Source: Bradyrhizobium rifense (lineage in GTDB: Bacteria; Pseudomonadota; Alphaproteobacteria; Rhizobiales; Xanthobacteraceae). Taken from it: a stretch of DNA of 64,000 bases. The stretch covers positions 22,397 to 86,396 of the forward strand of contig NZ_VSSS01000078.1 of the NCBI RefSeq assembly GCF_008123425.1, given 5' to 3'. Within the stretch, counting starts at the first letter, position 1, and each line of letters begins with the position of its first letter. Both the position numbers and the translations under genes were made by a program. Shown in pieces: positions 17,692 to 27,519 of the stretch. The notes beneath the pieces were generated by a model. It had not been told where the DNA came from and ran no database searches. It saw nothing but the letters and a program-made list of their open reading frames with translations.

Positions 17692-17908
17692 TACTCTTCC
17701 TCCATGATTTACCGACAACAACGATCTACCGGTCGTGAAAAAACAGGGGCCCGTCAAATGGGATTCCCAATCACTACCTAACTGCATGATGTCAGTTTGC
17801 ACGTACTGGATGTGGGCGGGGCTTGATCTATCTCAAGGATCGCGCGGTCCAAAAAGTTGTCGGCGTACGGAGAGCATCATCTATGCCTGCCAACCGGCTT
17901 GCCAAAAC

Positions 17909-18919
17909 TTAATGCGAATCGAACGGAAAGATCACTTTCCAATCCTTCTTCATGTCGATCACAGTCCACCTGTTGGTAACGGCCGCATCCAATGCAACGT
18001 CGAGACGTCCGAAATGGGACTGCCGATCGTAGGCATATTCGCGCTCGGCGTCCGTGTGATGAACGATAGCCCCGAAGCGCACGCCGTCGCTGATAGTCGT
18101 CCACTGAAGCATCTCGAGATCGCCGTCAGAGTTTCCGAACGCGGCAATCGGACGGCGGCCGATGGCCTCGTTAATGCCAGCCGGCTTGCCGGCCTTGTCG
18201 TCGATGAAATTCAAATACGGCACCCGGAATAGAGTGGGGATACCATCCCGCACCCGGAATTCGGTCTTGATCGACGATCCAATCACCTGCTCAGGACCAA
18301 CACCGTATACTTTCTCGGTCCATGGACGCATGAACTCGACACCGCCACCCGACACAATGAAGGTTTTGAAACCGTTTGCCCGCAGGTAGGAGAGCAATTC
18401 GAGCATCGGTTGATAGACCAATTCGGTATAGGGCCGCTTGAAGCGCGGATCGCGTGCCGTAGTGAGCCAGTCCGTCACGATCTTTGAGAATTCATCGTTG
18501 GTCATGCCGGCATGGGTCATCATGATCAATTGAACGATATCGTGCTCATCCATTTCTTCCGAGGCTTTAACGTCACCCTCTAGGACCGATTGAAACGGCT
18601 CCATGTACGCCCAGTCAGGATGCAGAGGCGCCATTGCCCTCACCCGATCGAGTGCAAAAGCCAATTGGACATACATCGGCTGCTCAACCCAAAGTGTGCC
18701 ATCATTATCGAACGTCGCGATCCGTTCCGTGGGTGCCACAAAATCAGGCCCGCCGACTTTAGTGACGCGGCCCACGAATTCGACGATGGCTTGCTTTGTC
18801 GGCGTGGCATTCCATGAAGGCAAAGGATCGACTTGGGCGAGCGCAGAAAATGACCAGATCAAACCCAGCGCCAGCCCAAGGATTCTGGCAGCTATCAGGC
18901 TCAGAGATTTGCACTTCAT
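17909..18919 (-). CDS. secreted HAD-superfamily phosphatase
   Basis: A 336-residue protein with a signal peptide ending near SALAQ. HAD motif I is ATFDNDGTLW near residue 70, motif II the SGGG in TFIVSGGGVEFM, and motifs III/IV are the Lys of DDKAGKP and FGNSDGDLEML. The layout resembles phosphoserine-phosphatase-like HADs, which hydrolyse phosphomonoesters with Mg. Export places it in the periplasm. The regulon element at 18990 lies 70 bases upstream. Confidence 0.9.
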   Translation of the reverse strand: MKCKSLSLIAARILGLALGLIWSFSALAQVDPLPSWNATPTKQAIVEFVGRVTKVGGPDFVAPTERIATFDNDGTLWVEQPMYVQLAFALDRVRAMAPLHPDWAYMEPFQSVLEGDVKASEEMDEHDIVQLIMMTHAGMTNDEFSKIVTDWLTTARDPRFKRPYTELVYQPMLELLSYLRANGFKTFIVSGGGVEFMRPWTEKVYGVGPEQVIGSSIKTEFRVRDGIPTLFRVPYLNFIDDKAGKPAGINEAIGRRPIAAFGNSDGDLEMLQWTTISDGVRFGAIVHHTDAEREYAYDRQSHFGRLDVALDAAVTNRWTVIDMKKDWKVIFPFDSH

Positions 18920-18989
18920 TGCCTAACTCCAGGCGCTACACCATGTGAACCCGCCGAAAGCGAAGCTTTAACGAATGGGCCGATAGCGT

Positions 18990-19005
18990 CTATGCAATTC
19001 CGGCA
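18990..19005 (-). promoter_or_regulatory. TGCCG-N5-GCATAG element before HAD phosphatase
   Basis: Exact element, 70 bases from the start of the phosphatase gene. Confidence 0.7.
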
Positions 19006-19088
19006 GATTTGGCCCGACGATCGAACGACAGGGATCTCGTCATCCGCGTGACGAACAGGCCAGCGTCCCTCGATTTTTGGATGGTTCT

Positions 19089-19104
19089 GGCCGTTTTTGC
19101 ATAG
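19089..19104 (+). promoter_or_regulatory. TGCCG-N5-GCATAG element variant before LssY-domain gene
   Basis: One mismatch (first T is G), N5 TTTTT, 126 bases upstream of ATG 19231. Together with 18990 it forms a divergent pair. Confidence 0.6.
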
Positions 19105-19230
19105 TCTGCACATTGGTCGCTATTTAGAAGGGTAACGTCAGCTCGCCATATTGGGGCAGTGATGCTTGCCTACTGGCACCCCATGTCGCGGCAGAAGCTC
19201 TGTCTTTGAAAGGCCGCGGGGAACAGTTGG

Positions 19231-20034
19231 ATGAATTTGTCTGCGAGAGGTCGACGATGGCTCATGGGTCTCGGGGCCACTGCAATCGCCTATGTCTTGC
19301 TCGCTTATGTCCTGGCGCCAACATTGTGGACCCACCATGAGCACGAACCCGGTCTTGCCAATATGTCCATGGTGACACGTACCGCTGACGGAATTCCGGG
19401 CGATGCGCTTAATGTGGGGTTGGTCGGGGACAAGGAAGACATCACCCGCGCGATGCACGCTGCCGAATGGTTTCCCGCAGACGCGATTACCTTGCGGACA
19501 AGCATCGACATCATTGGCAGCGTCGTATTCGATCGACCGTACCACGACGCGCCGGTCAGCCCGCTTTTTTACGATGGAAAAAAGCAAGAGCTCGCGTTCG
19601 AAAAACCAATTGGTACCAGTGCTGATCGCCGACACCATGTTCGCTTATGGCAGGTCCTTGAAAAGGGAGCGAGTGACCGACCGGTTTGGCTCGGATCGAT
19701 AACGTTCGACCGGGGAGTTGGGCTCAGCCACGACACCGGGCAGGTCACCCATCACATCGGCCCAGATATTGACGCCGAACGCGACTTGCTGATGCATGAC
19801 TTGCGCGCTGCTGGTATGGTCGAGGCTTTTTTCACGATATCAGGAATAGGGCCAACCTTGTTCGCGCGGAATGGCGAGGGCGATCCTTACTATACCGATG
19901 GAGAAATCGACGTCGCACGTCTTGTCGTCGATGGCACCAAGAGAATCGATCCGCCAGTAACTCTGCCAGCACCACCGCCGATCGCTCTTAAGGATCGGGT
20001 CTGGCACAGCGTCAGTTCCGTCATCGCGCAGTAA
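19231..20034 (+). CDS. LssY C-terminal domain protein
   Basis: A 267-residue protein with one N-terminal membrane anchor (about residues 10-30) and a long soluble domain. NVGLVGDKEDITRAMHAAEWFPAD, DRPYHDAPVSPLFYDGKKQ, RRHHVRLWQVLEKG and TFDRGVGLSHDTGQVTHHIGPDID are typical of LssY_C (first described at the C-terminus of Legionella LssY). The biochemical role is unknown. GGGGAA lies 6 bases before the ATG. It may be cotranscribed with the bestrophin-like remnant downstream. Confidence 0.85.
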   Translation: MNLSARGRRWLMGLGATAIAYVLLAYVLAPTLWTHHEHEPGLANMSMVTRTADGIPGDALNVGLVGDKEDITRAMHAAEWFPADAITLRTSIDIIGSVVFDRPYHDAPVSPLFYDGKKQELAFEKPIGTSADRRHHVRLWQVLEKGASDRPVWLGSITFDRGVGLSHDTGQVTHHIGPDIDAERDLLMHDLRAAGMVEAFFTISGIGPTLFARNGEGDPYYTDGEIDVARLVVDGTKRIDPPVTLPAPPPIALKDRVWHSVSSVIAQ

Positions 20035-20096
20035 GATAAATCCGTTGCTCTATAAGAAGCATCCCTTTCCCGTCCGTACGAAGAGGCAAACCATTC

Positions 20097-20618
20097 ATGG
20101 AAAGCCTGACACATTATTTCGCAGTGGCCTTTGTGTCGCTGTCACTTGCTTCATTGACAAGCGCCCGGCTGCGCAGGCGCCATTCTATCATGAGCGACGA
20201 GCAGAAGGACGATTTGAGCCTCGTCCTTGCAGCGTCCCTGACGCTGCTCGCCTTGATTATTAGCTTCAGCTTCTCGATGGCGACCAACCGTTACGATCAA
20301 CGCAAAAATTTCATGGAGGTCGAAGCCAATGCGATCGGAACCGATATTGCGTGCCGACTTTGTGCCACCGGCAGATGCCGCAAGGGGCGGGCGCTTCTGA
20401 GCGATTACACAAAGCAACTGATTCTGTTCTTTATCAATGCCGATGACGCGCACCGAACACGAATAGACGAACGGATCAGTCAAGAGGAGGCCGACCTCTG
20501 GGCTGCAGTCCGAGGACCGGCTGCGGCCTGATTGCCGACATCGATGCGCCGCGGCATGGGTTAATACACGTCAGCCCGCAGAACCTGGAAAGCTTGTCGA
20601 GATCGTTCGCGCATTGAC
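20097..20618 (+). pseudogene. bestrophin-like (DUF4239-type) membrane protein, decayed
   Basis: The frame begins with a membrane segment, then the conserved LTLLALIISFSFSMATNRYDQRKN and EANAIGT of bestrophin-like proteins. About 15 codons are then out of frame (the other frame gives LRADFVPPADAA). The original frame returns with LLSDYTKQLILFFINADDAHR and RGPAAA-stop. The C-terminus (ADIDAPRHGLIHVSPQNLES) follows directly in another frame up to 20618, so the last membrane helices have been deleted. Two compensating indels plus an internal deletion. Confidence 0.75.
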
Positions 20619-20698
20619 GTATATCGTTCCCTGATGCGACGGCGGCTCGGGGTGGGCACCATCCATGCTGACGATCACCGCAGGCATTTTTTCTTCCG

Positions 20699-20714
20699 TG
20701 CCGGAATCGCATAG
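20699..20714 (+). promoter_or_regulatory. TGCCG-N5-GCATAG element before small secreted protein/sulfatase
   Basis: Exact element, 67 bases upstream of ATG 20782. It probably serves the small gene and the sulfatase that follows it. Confidence 0.7.
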
Positions 20715-20781
20715 CCTCTTAGACACCTCCGGGCGAATATCGGCGCAGAGACCGACAAAGCGCCCCGCGGAGATAATTCCC

Positions 20782-21021
20782 ATGACCAGGCGTGGCAAGC
20801 TCAACATACTTTTCGTCGTTGCAGCGATGCTCCCGACATTCGCTTCAGCCGAGGCCCCTCGCCGCCCGGTCGTGATCGCTCACGATGCGTACCGCAAGCC
20901 ATTGCCGAGCGTCAGCAGGAAGGGCCAATTCATCCTGCGACAGGATTTGTTTGACCGTCGGAATCCAACCGACCTGCGATCAGACTGGCCAAGCCCGCCT
21001 GCCCAGCCCGGCCAAATCTGA
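20782..21021 (+). CDS. small secreted protein, function unknown
   Basis: A 79-residue protein with a signal peptide (LNILFVVAAMLPTFASA) and a short mature part (VVIAHDAYRKPLPSV, LRQDLFDRRNPTDLRSDWPSP) ending in a Pro-rich tail. GGAG lies about 9 bases upstream of ATG 20782. It lies 49 bases before an arylsulfatase gene and shares its element-bearing upstream region. No family recognised. Confidence 0.6.
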   Translation: MTRRGKLNILFVVAAMLPTFASAEAPRRPVVIAHDAYRKPLPSVSRKGQFILRQDLFDRRNPTDLRSDWPSPPAQPGQI

Positions 21022-21070
21022 GCGGATGATTCAGTCGGTCAGGTAACCCGGTTCAAGAACAGAGCGAAGG

Positions 21071-22540
21071 ATGAGTATGATCGAAGGCATCAAATTCGGT
21101 TCGTTGGCGTCGCTTGTCGGGGTGACAGTTGCCTTTTCGCCAGTGTTGGCGCAACAGCCAAGGAAGCCCAATGTTGTCGTCATGCTCATGGACAATCTGG
21201 GCTATGGGGAATTGGGCGTTTACGGCGGTGGCCTGCTTCGCGGTGCGGCCACACCGCGTATCGACGCACTTGCCGGTGAGGGGACGCGCCTGCTCAACTT
21301 CAACGTCGAGGCGCAATGCACCCCGTCCCGTTCCGCGCTCATGACCGGCCGCTTCGCGATCCGCTCCGGCACCTACGAAGTCCCCATCGGCGGCGTCCCC
21401 GACGGATTGACCCAGTGGGAAGTCACGATCGCTCAGTTGTTGTCGGGGCAAGGCTACGCCACCGGCATGTGGGGCAAGTGGCATCTCGGCAGCGCTCAGG
21501 CCCGGCTGCCGACCAATCGAGGATTCGACGAGTGGTATGGCATCCCGCGCACTTACGACGAGGCGATGTGGCCGTCGCTGGACGAGACCCGGAGCATGTG
21601 GCCATCGGTCGGCGACAAGCAGGGCTGGAGCGCCAGGTTGGTCGAGCCCGAGCCGATTTACGAAGCGCGCAGCGGTGAGACACCCCGGGTTGTCGCGACT
21701 CTCAATGTCGACAATCGACGGACCATGGAAGCCGAGATCACTAGGCGCGCCGTCGATTTCATCAAACGTAACGCAAGCGCCGGCAAGCCGTTCTTTGCCT
21801 ACGTTCCATTTTCGCTGGTGCACATGCCGACGCTGCCGAATCTCGAGTTCGCCGGCAAGACCGGCAACGGCGATTGGGCGGACTGCCTCGCCGAAATGGA
21901 CTACCGAACCGGTCAGGTTCTGGATGCCATCAAGCAGGCCGGCGTTGAAGACGATACGCTCGTCATTTTCACGAGCGACAATGGCCCGGAAGCCACCAAC
22001 CCCTGGGAGGGTGATAACGGGCCCTGGCGCGGGACCTACTTCACCGCGATGGAGGGCTCGCTGCGCGCCCCCTTCATCATTCGGTGGCCGGGCAAGGTGC
22101 CCGCGGGCCGTGTGAGCAACGAGATCGTTCACATCGTCGACCTCTTCACGACAATCGCCCACGTCGGCGGCGCAGACGTTCCGAAGGACCGTCCGATTGA
22201 TGGCGTGGATCAGCTCGACTTTTTCTTCGGCAAGCAGGAGGCTTCCAACCGCGAGGGCTTTCCCGCCTACGTCGCCGACCGGCTCTCCGCCGTGAAATGG
22301 CGTAACTGGAAAGTGCACTTGGTCTGGCAGGAGAATATGTATGCGCCGCCACAGAAATTGCCTTTGCCAAAGGTCATCAATCTGCTTACCGACAGAAAAG
22401 AAGAGCGGGATGTGGCCGCTTACAACTCGTGGGTCGCTGATCCGGCGATGAAAATCATCGGCGGGTTGGAGGAGAGCTTCAAGATGTACCCTCCGATCAA
22501 ACTCGGCACCTCCGACCCCTACACGCCGCCGTCGCGGTGA
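21071..22540 (+). CDS. secreted arylsulfatase
   Basis: A 489-residue type I sulfatase with a signal peptide ending near VLAQQ. It has metal-binding MDN (residues 40-42) and the classical C-T-P-S-R signature at Cys83, followed by GKWHLGSAQARLPTNRGFDEWYG and IFTSDNGPEATNPW. It differs from the other two sulfatases, whose signature is C-T-A-G-R, so it is a separate lineage rather than a recent duplicate. The FGE at 6994 could activate it. A Cys-rich small secreted protein gene follows. Confidence 0.94.
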   Translation: MSMIEGIKFGSLASLVGVTVAFSPVLAQQPRKPNVVVMLMDNLGYGELGVYGGGLLRGAATPRIDALAGEGTRLLNFNVEAQCTPSRSALMTGRFAIRSGTYEVPIGGVPDGLTQWEVTIAQLLSGQGYATGMWGKWHLGSAQARLPTNRGFDEWYGIPRTYDEAMWPSLDETRSMWPSVGDKQGWSARLVEPEPIYEARSGETPRVVATLNVDNRRTMEAEITRRAVDFIKRNASAGKPFFAYVPFSLVHMPTLPNLEFAGKTGNGDWADCLAEMDYRTGQVLDAIKQAGVEDDTLVIFTSDNGPEATNPWEGDNGPWRGTYFTAMEGSLRAPFIIRWPGKVPAGRVSNEIVHIVDLFTTIAHVGGADVPKDRPIDGVDQLDFFFGKQEASNREGFPAYVADRLSAVKWRNWKVHLVWQENMYAPPQKLPLPKVINLLTDRKEERDVAAYNSWVADPAMKIIGGLEESFKMYPPIKLGTSDPYTPPSR

Positions 22541-22743
22541 CCTCCTCGAGGACTAGATCATCCCAATACGCATGCCGAGACAGTCGCCAGGCCTGCCGAG
22601 GAATAACGGGGAGTTCATCGCGGAAATGGACCGCGCCGGAGGCGAGCGGATTTTGACGCCCCAGCGCCGACGCCCTCTACGTAGCTGCCACACTACGCGA
22701 TGCGGCTGGCCGCATAATGCGACGATCCTAAAGGAAATTGGCC

Positions 22744-23001
22744 ATGAGATACACCAGGCAGTCGTTGGCGATCATCTGTCTATTCCTAGGAGTTTCCCTG
22801 TCCTTGGGTGTCGGAAAACTGAATGCGCGCGATGCCGATTCCGCTTTGACAGCCGCGCGGACGGGTAAACAGCAATGCATAAATGCCTGTCGCGCACGTT
22901 ACCGCGACTGTCGTCATCTGAACCAGTTGCCCTCCTTCGAGTGTCGGAGTGTCTACCAAGACTGCAGCCGATATGCTTGTACGGGTTTGGGGCCGGGATG
23001 A
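22744..23001 (+). CDS. small Cys-rich secreted protein (paralogue A)
   Basis: An 85-residue protein from ATG 22744 (AAAGGAAA upstream): signal peptide SLAIICLFLGVSLSLG, a short linker with NARDADS, then a Cys-rich domain CINACRARYRDCRHLNQLPS continuing to YQDCSRYACTG. Six cysteines are spaced identically in the protein at 40695. Function unknown. It lies downstream of a sulfatase while its paralogue lies downstream of a SphA-type gene, which suggests a role in the same exported system. Confidence 0.75.
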   Translation: MRYTRQSLAIICLFLGVSLSLGVGKLNARDADSALTAARTGKQQCINACRARYRDCRHLNQLPSFECRSVYQDCSRYACTGLGPG

Positions 23002-23236
23002 CCCGGGGGCTTCTTGCCGGGGGGCACACGTGAGTGGCCGGCTCGACCGGCCGTGACTCTGAATATGACGCCGATATCCCCAGCCGTTGAGGCTTCATAA
23101 GCCTGGAAGGCGAGAGCGTCCCGACCACACGATGCATCGCACAAGTGATCATCGGACATGGAGGCGGCCGACCAAGCTGTCGCGACGCAATCCCAAGGAG
23201 TAAGGTGCGAGCGGTAGCCCGCCTCGGAGGCGTCGT

Positions 23237-26200
23237 ATGGATCTTGCGATTTGGTTGCGGAGCCTTGGCCTCGAACGCTTCGAAGCCGCGTTCCGCGAAA
23301 ACGATATCGACGAAACCGTTCTGCGAGACCTGACGGACGATCACCTGCGTGAAATGGGCCTTACGCTGGGTGCGCGCGTCAAGCTCACGAAAGCCATCGC
23401 GGCGCTTCCCAAGGAATTTTCAGCCGACACCATCTCTGCCGCCACGCTCGCTACTAACTCGGCGGAGCGACGTCACGTTACGGTGATGTTCAGCGATCTG
23501 GTGGGCTCAACCGTGCTGTCTACGCGAATGGATCCGGAGGACTTGCGCAAGCTCATCTCGGCCTATCAGAAGTGCGTAACCGATGCAGTCCAGCGATTCG
23601 GTGGTTTCGTCGCGAAGTACATGGGCGATGGTGTACTGGTCTATTTCGGCTATCCGGAGGCTCATGAGGATGACGCCGAGAGGTCGGTGAGGTCGGCGCT
23701 GGAACTAGTGTCGGAAGTCTCGAAACTTATGACCGATAAGGACTTGCAGACCAGGGTCGGCATCGCCACCGGGTTGGTTGTGGTCGGCGATCTCGTCGGA
23801 TCGGGAGAGGCGCAGGAGCGGGGAATAGTTGGCGAGACACCTAACCTCGCCGCGCGACTGCAGGGTCTTGCGGAACCGAACATGGTGGTGATCGCGGAAG
23901 CCACGAGAAGACTGGTCGGCAATTTATTCGAGTTGAAGGACCTTGGCTTTCAGGAGTTGAAGGGAATTGCGGGATCCGTGCAAGTCTGGGCCGCGCTGCG
24001 GCCTGCCGCGGTGGAAGGACACTTTGAGGCATTTCACGCCTCCGAGCTGTCGACCATTGTCGGGAGAGAGGAGGAAAAGGAGCTACTCCTGCGACGCTGG
24101 TCGAGAGCGAAGGAGGGCGAAGGACAAGTCGTCCTGCTCTCCGGAGAGGCAGGAATCGGCAAATCCCGGTTGACCACGGCGTTCCTGAAGCAGATCGGCG
24201 AAGAACCGCATGCGCGTCTTCGTTGCTTTTGCTCCCCCCGCCACACCGACAGTGCGCTGTATCCCATCATAGGTCAGTTGGAACGTGCGGCCGAACTCAA
24301 ACACGACGACGACGCAACATCGAAGTTGGACAAGCTCGATGATCTGTTGGCGCGGAGCCCGACTTCGCCCGGTGACTGCGCATTGCTCGCTGGTCTCCTG
24401 TCGCTTCCCAATGATGGGCGCTACCCGCCGCTGTCCTATGATCCGCAGGAGCGTCGGAAAAGGACTCTAGAGGCGCTTTTAGGACAGATCGAGGCGCTCT
24501 CCCGCTCCGAGCCAGTGCTGATGGTCTTTGAAGATGCGCACTGGATCGATCCTACAAGCCTGGAGCTGGTAGGTCGTATCCTCGAGCGGATCGTGGCGCT
24601 GCCAGTGCTGCTGGTCGTGACGTGTCGGCCGGAATTCCAGCCGCCCTGGCTTGGCCTTCCGCATGTGACCGCCTTGACCATCAATCGCCTGAATCGCCGC
24701 GATGTCGACGCCATCATTGACGGCATCGTCGGCAATCGTCCGCTGCCGGCCGGCGTTCGCCAGGATATGATCGAGCGGGCCGACGGCATTCCGCTCTTCG
24801 TCGAGGAATTGACGAAAGCAGTGCTGGAAGCCGGTAGCGAGGAAGAAGCCCGAAAGACGGCGGCCCTCATTCCATCGCCGCGACTTCAAATTCCGGCAAC
24901 CTTACATGCCTCCCTTATGGCGCGTCTTGACCGATTGGGCCCGGCGAAGGATTTGGCTCAGATCGGCGCGGCTCTCGGCCGCGAATTCTCGCACGCACTG
25001 ATCGAGGCGGTGGGCGGCAAAGCGCCGATGGAACTGGAGACCGGATTGCATCGCTTGATCGCAGCCGGACTGCTGTCCAGGCAGGGCGTCGCACCGCATG
25101 CGAACTACCTGTTCAAGCACGCGCTGGTGCAGGACGCCGCCTACAGTACGCTGCTGCATGAGCATGGTCAGAGATTGCACGCCAGAATCGCTGACGTGCT
25201 CGAAACCCGGTTTGCCGATGCAGTCGAGCGTCAACCAGAGATTTTGGCGCGCCACTGCACCGATGCCGGGCAGATCGAGAAAGCCGCGCGATATTGGGGA
25301 ACGGCGGGTCAACGTTCGCTAGAGCGCTCGGCGGTGGTCGAGGCTTCCGAGCAGCTTGCGCGAGCATTAGGCCAAATCGTCAGCCTGCCATCAACTCCCA
25401 TGCTCAGGCGCGAACGGATCAAGCTTCAGGTGGCCCATTCGAACGCTCTGATGCACGTCAAGGGTTATGCAGCGCCTGAGACGAGAACATCCCTCCATCA
25501 GGCGCGCGCACTGATCGAGGAAGTGGAAGCTCTCGGAGAGCCTTTGCACGATCCGCTTTTGTTGCTCTCCGTTCTCTATGGTCTTTGGGTCGCGAGCTAC
25601 AACACGTTCGATGGCGATGCAGTGCGGGAGCGTGCTGCGGAGTGTTTGCAGGCCGCGGAGAAGCAGCCGAACACCGTCTCGCTCATGGTAGGGCGTCGCC
25701 TCATGGGTATTTCATTGTCCCATACCGGCGACCTCGCTGCGGGGCGCGCAAACCTCGAAGAAGCTAGGCGGCTTTACAATCCCGTTGAGCACAGGCCACT
25801 GGCGACCCGGTTTGGTCAAGACATCGGCATTGGCATCCTGTTTCAGCGAGCGTTGCCGCTATGGATGCTAGGCTACCCCGAGGCAGCGCTTGCCGACTGC
25901 GATCAAGCGATGAAAGATGCGCGCGAAATCGGCCTGGTGACGACCTTGATGCCGGCGCTGCTGTACACGTCGATGATCCATATCTTCTGCGGAAATGACG
26001 AGATAGCAAACAGCCAAGCGAATGAACTTGTGTTGTTGGCGGACGGAAAAGGCAGCGCGCTTTGGAAAGCCTTCGGCGTCTTGCTGCAGGGTGTCGCATT
26101 TTCGCTGAACGGCAGGCCATCGGACGCTGAGCGAACGATCACGTTCGGGATTGGCGCCTTGCGCGCCACAGGATCGACGCTGTGGATGCCGTACTGGTCA

Positions 26201-26590
26201 TCGTGGTTGGCGAAATCCTGCATCGTATCGGGTCACCCTGAAGAGGCCCGGCGCTGGATCGACGAGGCCATGACAGCGATCAAAACGTCAAAGGAAAAAT
26301 TGTTCGAGCCGGAGGTCAATCGTCTGGCCGGCGAAATCGCATTGCTCTCGGCCAAGTCTGATACCATGGAAGCAGAAGCACATTTTGCTAGATCGCTCGC
26401 GATTGCGCGCGAGCAAGGAGCAAAATCCTGGGAACTGCGGGCAGCGAATAGTCTGGCGCGTCTTTGGAAAGATCGAGGCGAGTACGACAAGGCCCGTGGA
26501 CTTCTAGCTCCGATCTATGGCTGGTTCGCCGGGGGTTTTCTATCGCGCGATTTGCAAGAGGCGAAAGATTTTCTTAGCGAACTTGCTTAG
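23237..26590 (+). CDS. SAM-domain class III adenylate cyclase with AAA ATPase and TPR-like region
   Basis: 1117 residues in four parts. An N-terminal SAM domain (WLRSLGLERFEAAFRENDID, residues 1-57) is followed by a class III cyclase catalytic domain with metal-binding Asp87 (MFSDLVGST) and Asp131 (KYMGDGVLVYFG). Then comes an AAA_16-type ATPase with P-loop GEAGIGKS near residue 305 and Walker B MVFEDAHWID. A long C-terminal helical (TPR-like) region completes it. Such proteins make cAMP under control of ATPase/TPR sensing. GGAGG lies 6 bases before the ATG. It is intact, with no regulon element directly upstream. Confidence 0.92.
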   Translation: MDLAIWLRSLGLERFEAAFRENDIDETVLRDLTDDHLREMGLTLGARVKLTKAIAALPKEFSADTISAATLATNSAERRHVTVMFSDLVGSTVLSTRMDPEDLRKLISAYQKCVTDAVQRFGGFVAKYMGDGVLVYFGYPEAHEDDAERSVRSALELVSEVSKLMTDKDLQTRVGIATGLVVVGDLVGSGEAQERGIVGETPNLAARLQGLAEPNMVVIAEATRRLVGNLFELKDLGFQELKGIAGSVQVWAALRPAAVEGHFEAFHASELSTIVGREEEKELLLRRWSRAKEGEGQVVLLSGEAGIGKSRLTTAFLKQIGEEPHARLRCFCSPRHTDSALYPIIGQLERAAELKHDDDATSKLDKLDDLLARSPTSPGDCALLAGLLSLPNDGRYPPLSYDPQERRKRTLEALLGQIEALSRSEPVLMVFEDAHWIDPTSLELVGRILERIVALPVLLVVTCRPEFQPPWLGLPHVTALTINRLNRRDVDAIIDGIVGNRPLPAGVRQDMIERADGIPLFVEELTKAVLEAGSEEEARKTAALIPSPRLQIPATLHASLMARLDRLGPAKDLAQIGAALGREFSHALIEAVGGKAPMELETGLHRLIAAGLLSRQGVAPHANYLFKHALVQDAAYSTLLHEHGQRLHARIADVLETRFADAVERQPEILARHCTDAGQIEKAARYWGTAGQRSLERSAVVEASEQLARALGQIVSLPSTPMLRRERIKLQVAHSNALMHVKGYAAPETRTSLHQARALIEEVEALGEPLHDPLLLLSVLYGLWVASYNTFDGDAVRERAAECLQAAEKQPNTVSLMVGRRLMGISLSHTGDLAAGRANLEEARRLYNPVEHRPLATRFGQDIGIGILFQRALPLWMLGYPEAALADCDQAMKDAREIGLVTTLMPALLYTSMIHIFCGNDEIANSQANELVLLADGKGSALWKAFGVLLQGVAFSLNGRPSDAERTITFGIGALRATGSTLWMPYWSSWLAKSCIVSGHPEEARRWIDEAMTAIKTSKEKLFEPEVNRLAGEIALLSAKSDTMEAEAHFARSLAIAREQGAKSWELRAANSLARLWKDRGEYDKARGLLAPIYGWFAGGFLSRDLQEAKDFLSELA

Positions 26591-26784
26591 TAGACCATCA
26601 ACGGCGGTTGCTGATTACCCTTCGACATCAACGAAGCGTCCAGTGCGGCGGGCTGCTCAGCCAATCATTGTTGTGGCGGCCGGGGGCACCGTGCTCCGCG
26701 GAGTGCGTCTTTGTCTCTTGTCTTCATTGTCGCCGGGCACTTTCGGCTCTTTCTTGATATTGAGGACTGATGATTATCCCGGAT

Positions 26785-26975
26785 TTGGTGTCCTCTTCAC
26801 GCAGCGGAATCCGACATAACTGGTCGAGGTACCACTGCCTCGGCGTGCCGCGCGGCCGGGCACGGTAGCGGCGGGAGTAGTTCGCCGCACAGAGATGCGA
26901 ACGCCCTTGAGCACCTTGCGGGGGATCCTAATGTTCGGCTGGCAAGGGTCGATAGCTCGCGCTTTCCGGTCAGCC
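26785..26975 (-). pseudogene. FGE C-terminal remnant
   Basis: Minus-strand sequence gives PNIRIPRKVLKG, then after a one-base shift SHLCAANYSRRYR, then ARHAEA and STSYVGFRCVKR in yet other frames. This is the end of a formylglycine-generating enzyme like the one at 6994. The second catalytic Cys is replaced by Ser (CAANYS against CAPNYC) and several indels break it. A dead second copy. Confidence 0.7.
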
Positions 26976-26991
26976 GCTCGCGCCTCCGGGG

Positions 26992-27519
26992 GACGTAACT
27001 GGACAGATGATGCTAGTTTCCGGCGCGACGCATGAAGGCCACGTCGCTGCGGTCAACGCTGTGACCAACGCCGAGACTAAGAAAGTTGCGCATACATTGG
27101 TACCTACCGGCAGCTTCACCGATCCGGAATACGGTGCGATCGGTATGCGTCAATCGCAATGCTCCGACGCCGGAATCGATTATGAAACCTCTGTCATCTG
27201 GTGCGAGGATCTGACTCGCGCGATTGTCGACGACCGCACAGCTGGCTTCTGCAAGATGATCGCGGACCGCAGGAGACACAAGTTTCTGGGCGCGTATATC
27301 GTCGGCGAACGTGCCGTAGAAACTGTGCAGCTGATGGCCACGATCATGGCCGGGGGACTGACGGTGGAGCAGGTAGCTGACCTAGAACTCGCGTTCCCGG
27401 CCCATTCGGCGATCATCCTTATGGCAGCGCGGGACCTAAAATACAAACTCGATCCGGAGTATGCGGCACTCTACCAATCGGGCATGGTCGGAAGCCGCGC
27501 CAGCAAGGCGCTGTCCTGA
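26992..27519 (+). pseudogene. C-terminal part of a pyridine-nucleotide disulfide oxidoreductase
   Basis: The frame enters at GDVTGQMMLVSGATHEGHVA, the FAD-binding GD motif of the dihydrolipoamide dehydrogenase/mercuric reductase family. It then contains a full dimerisation domain (LVPTGSFTDPEYGAIGM, FLGAYIVGERAVE, LTVEQVADLELAFPAHSA). The FAD and NAD domains with the redox cysteines are missing, and FGE debris lies at the break. It could still be translated from ATG 27007 but cannot be an active enzyme. Confidence 0.8.

Noticed and set aside
17881..17903. CTATGC upstream of AraC copy 2
   Set aside because: No CGGCA at the right distance, so it is not counted as an element.
21053..22318. A 421-codon open frame on the minus strand
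   Set aside because: It is the antisense shadow of the arylsulfatase at 21071; no ribosome-binding site or family motif.
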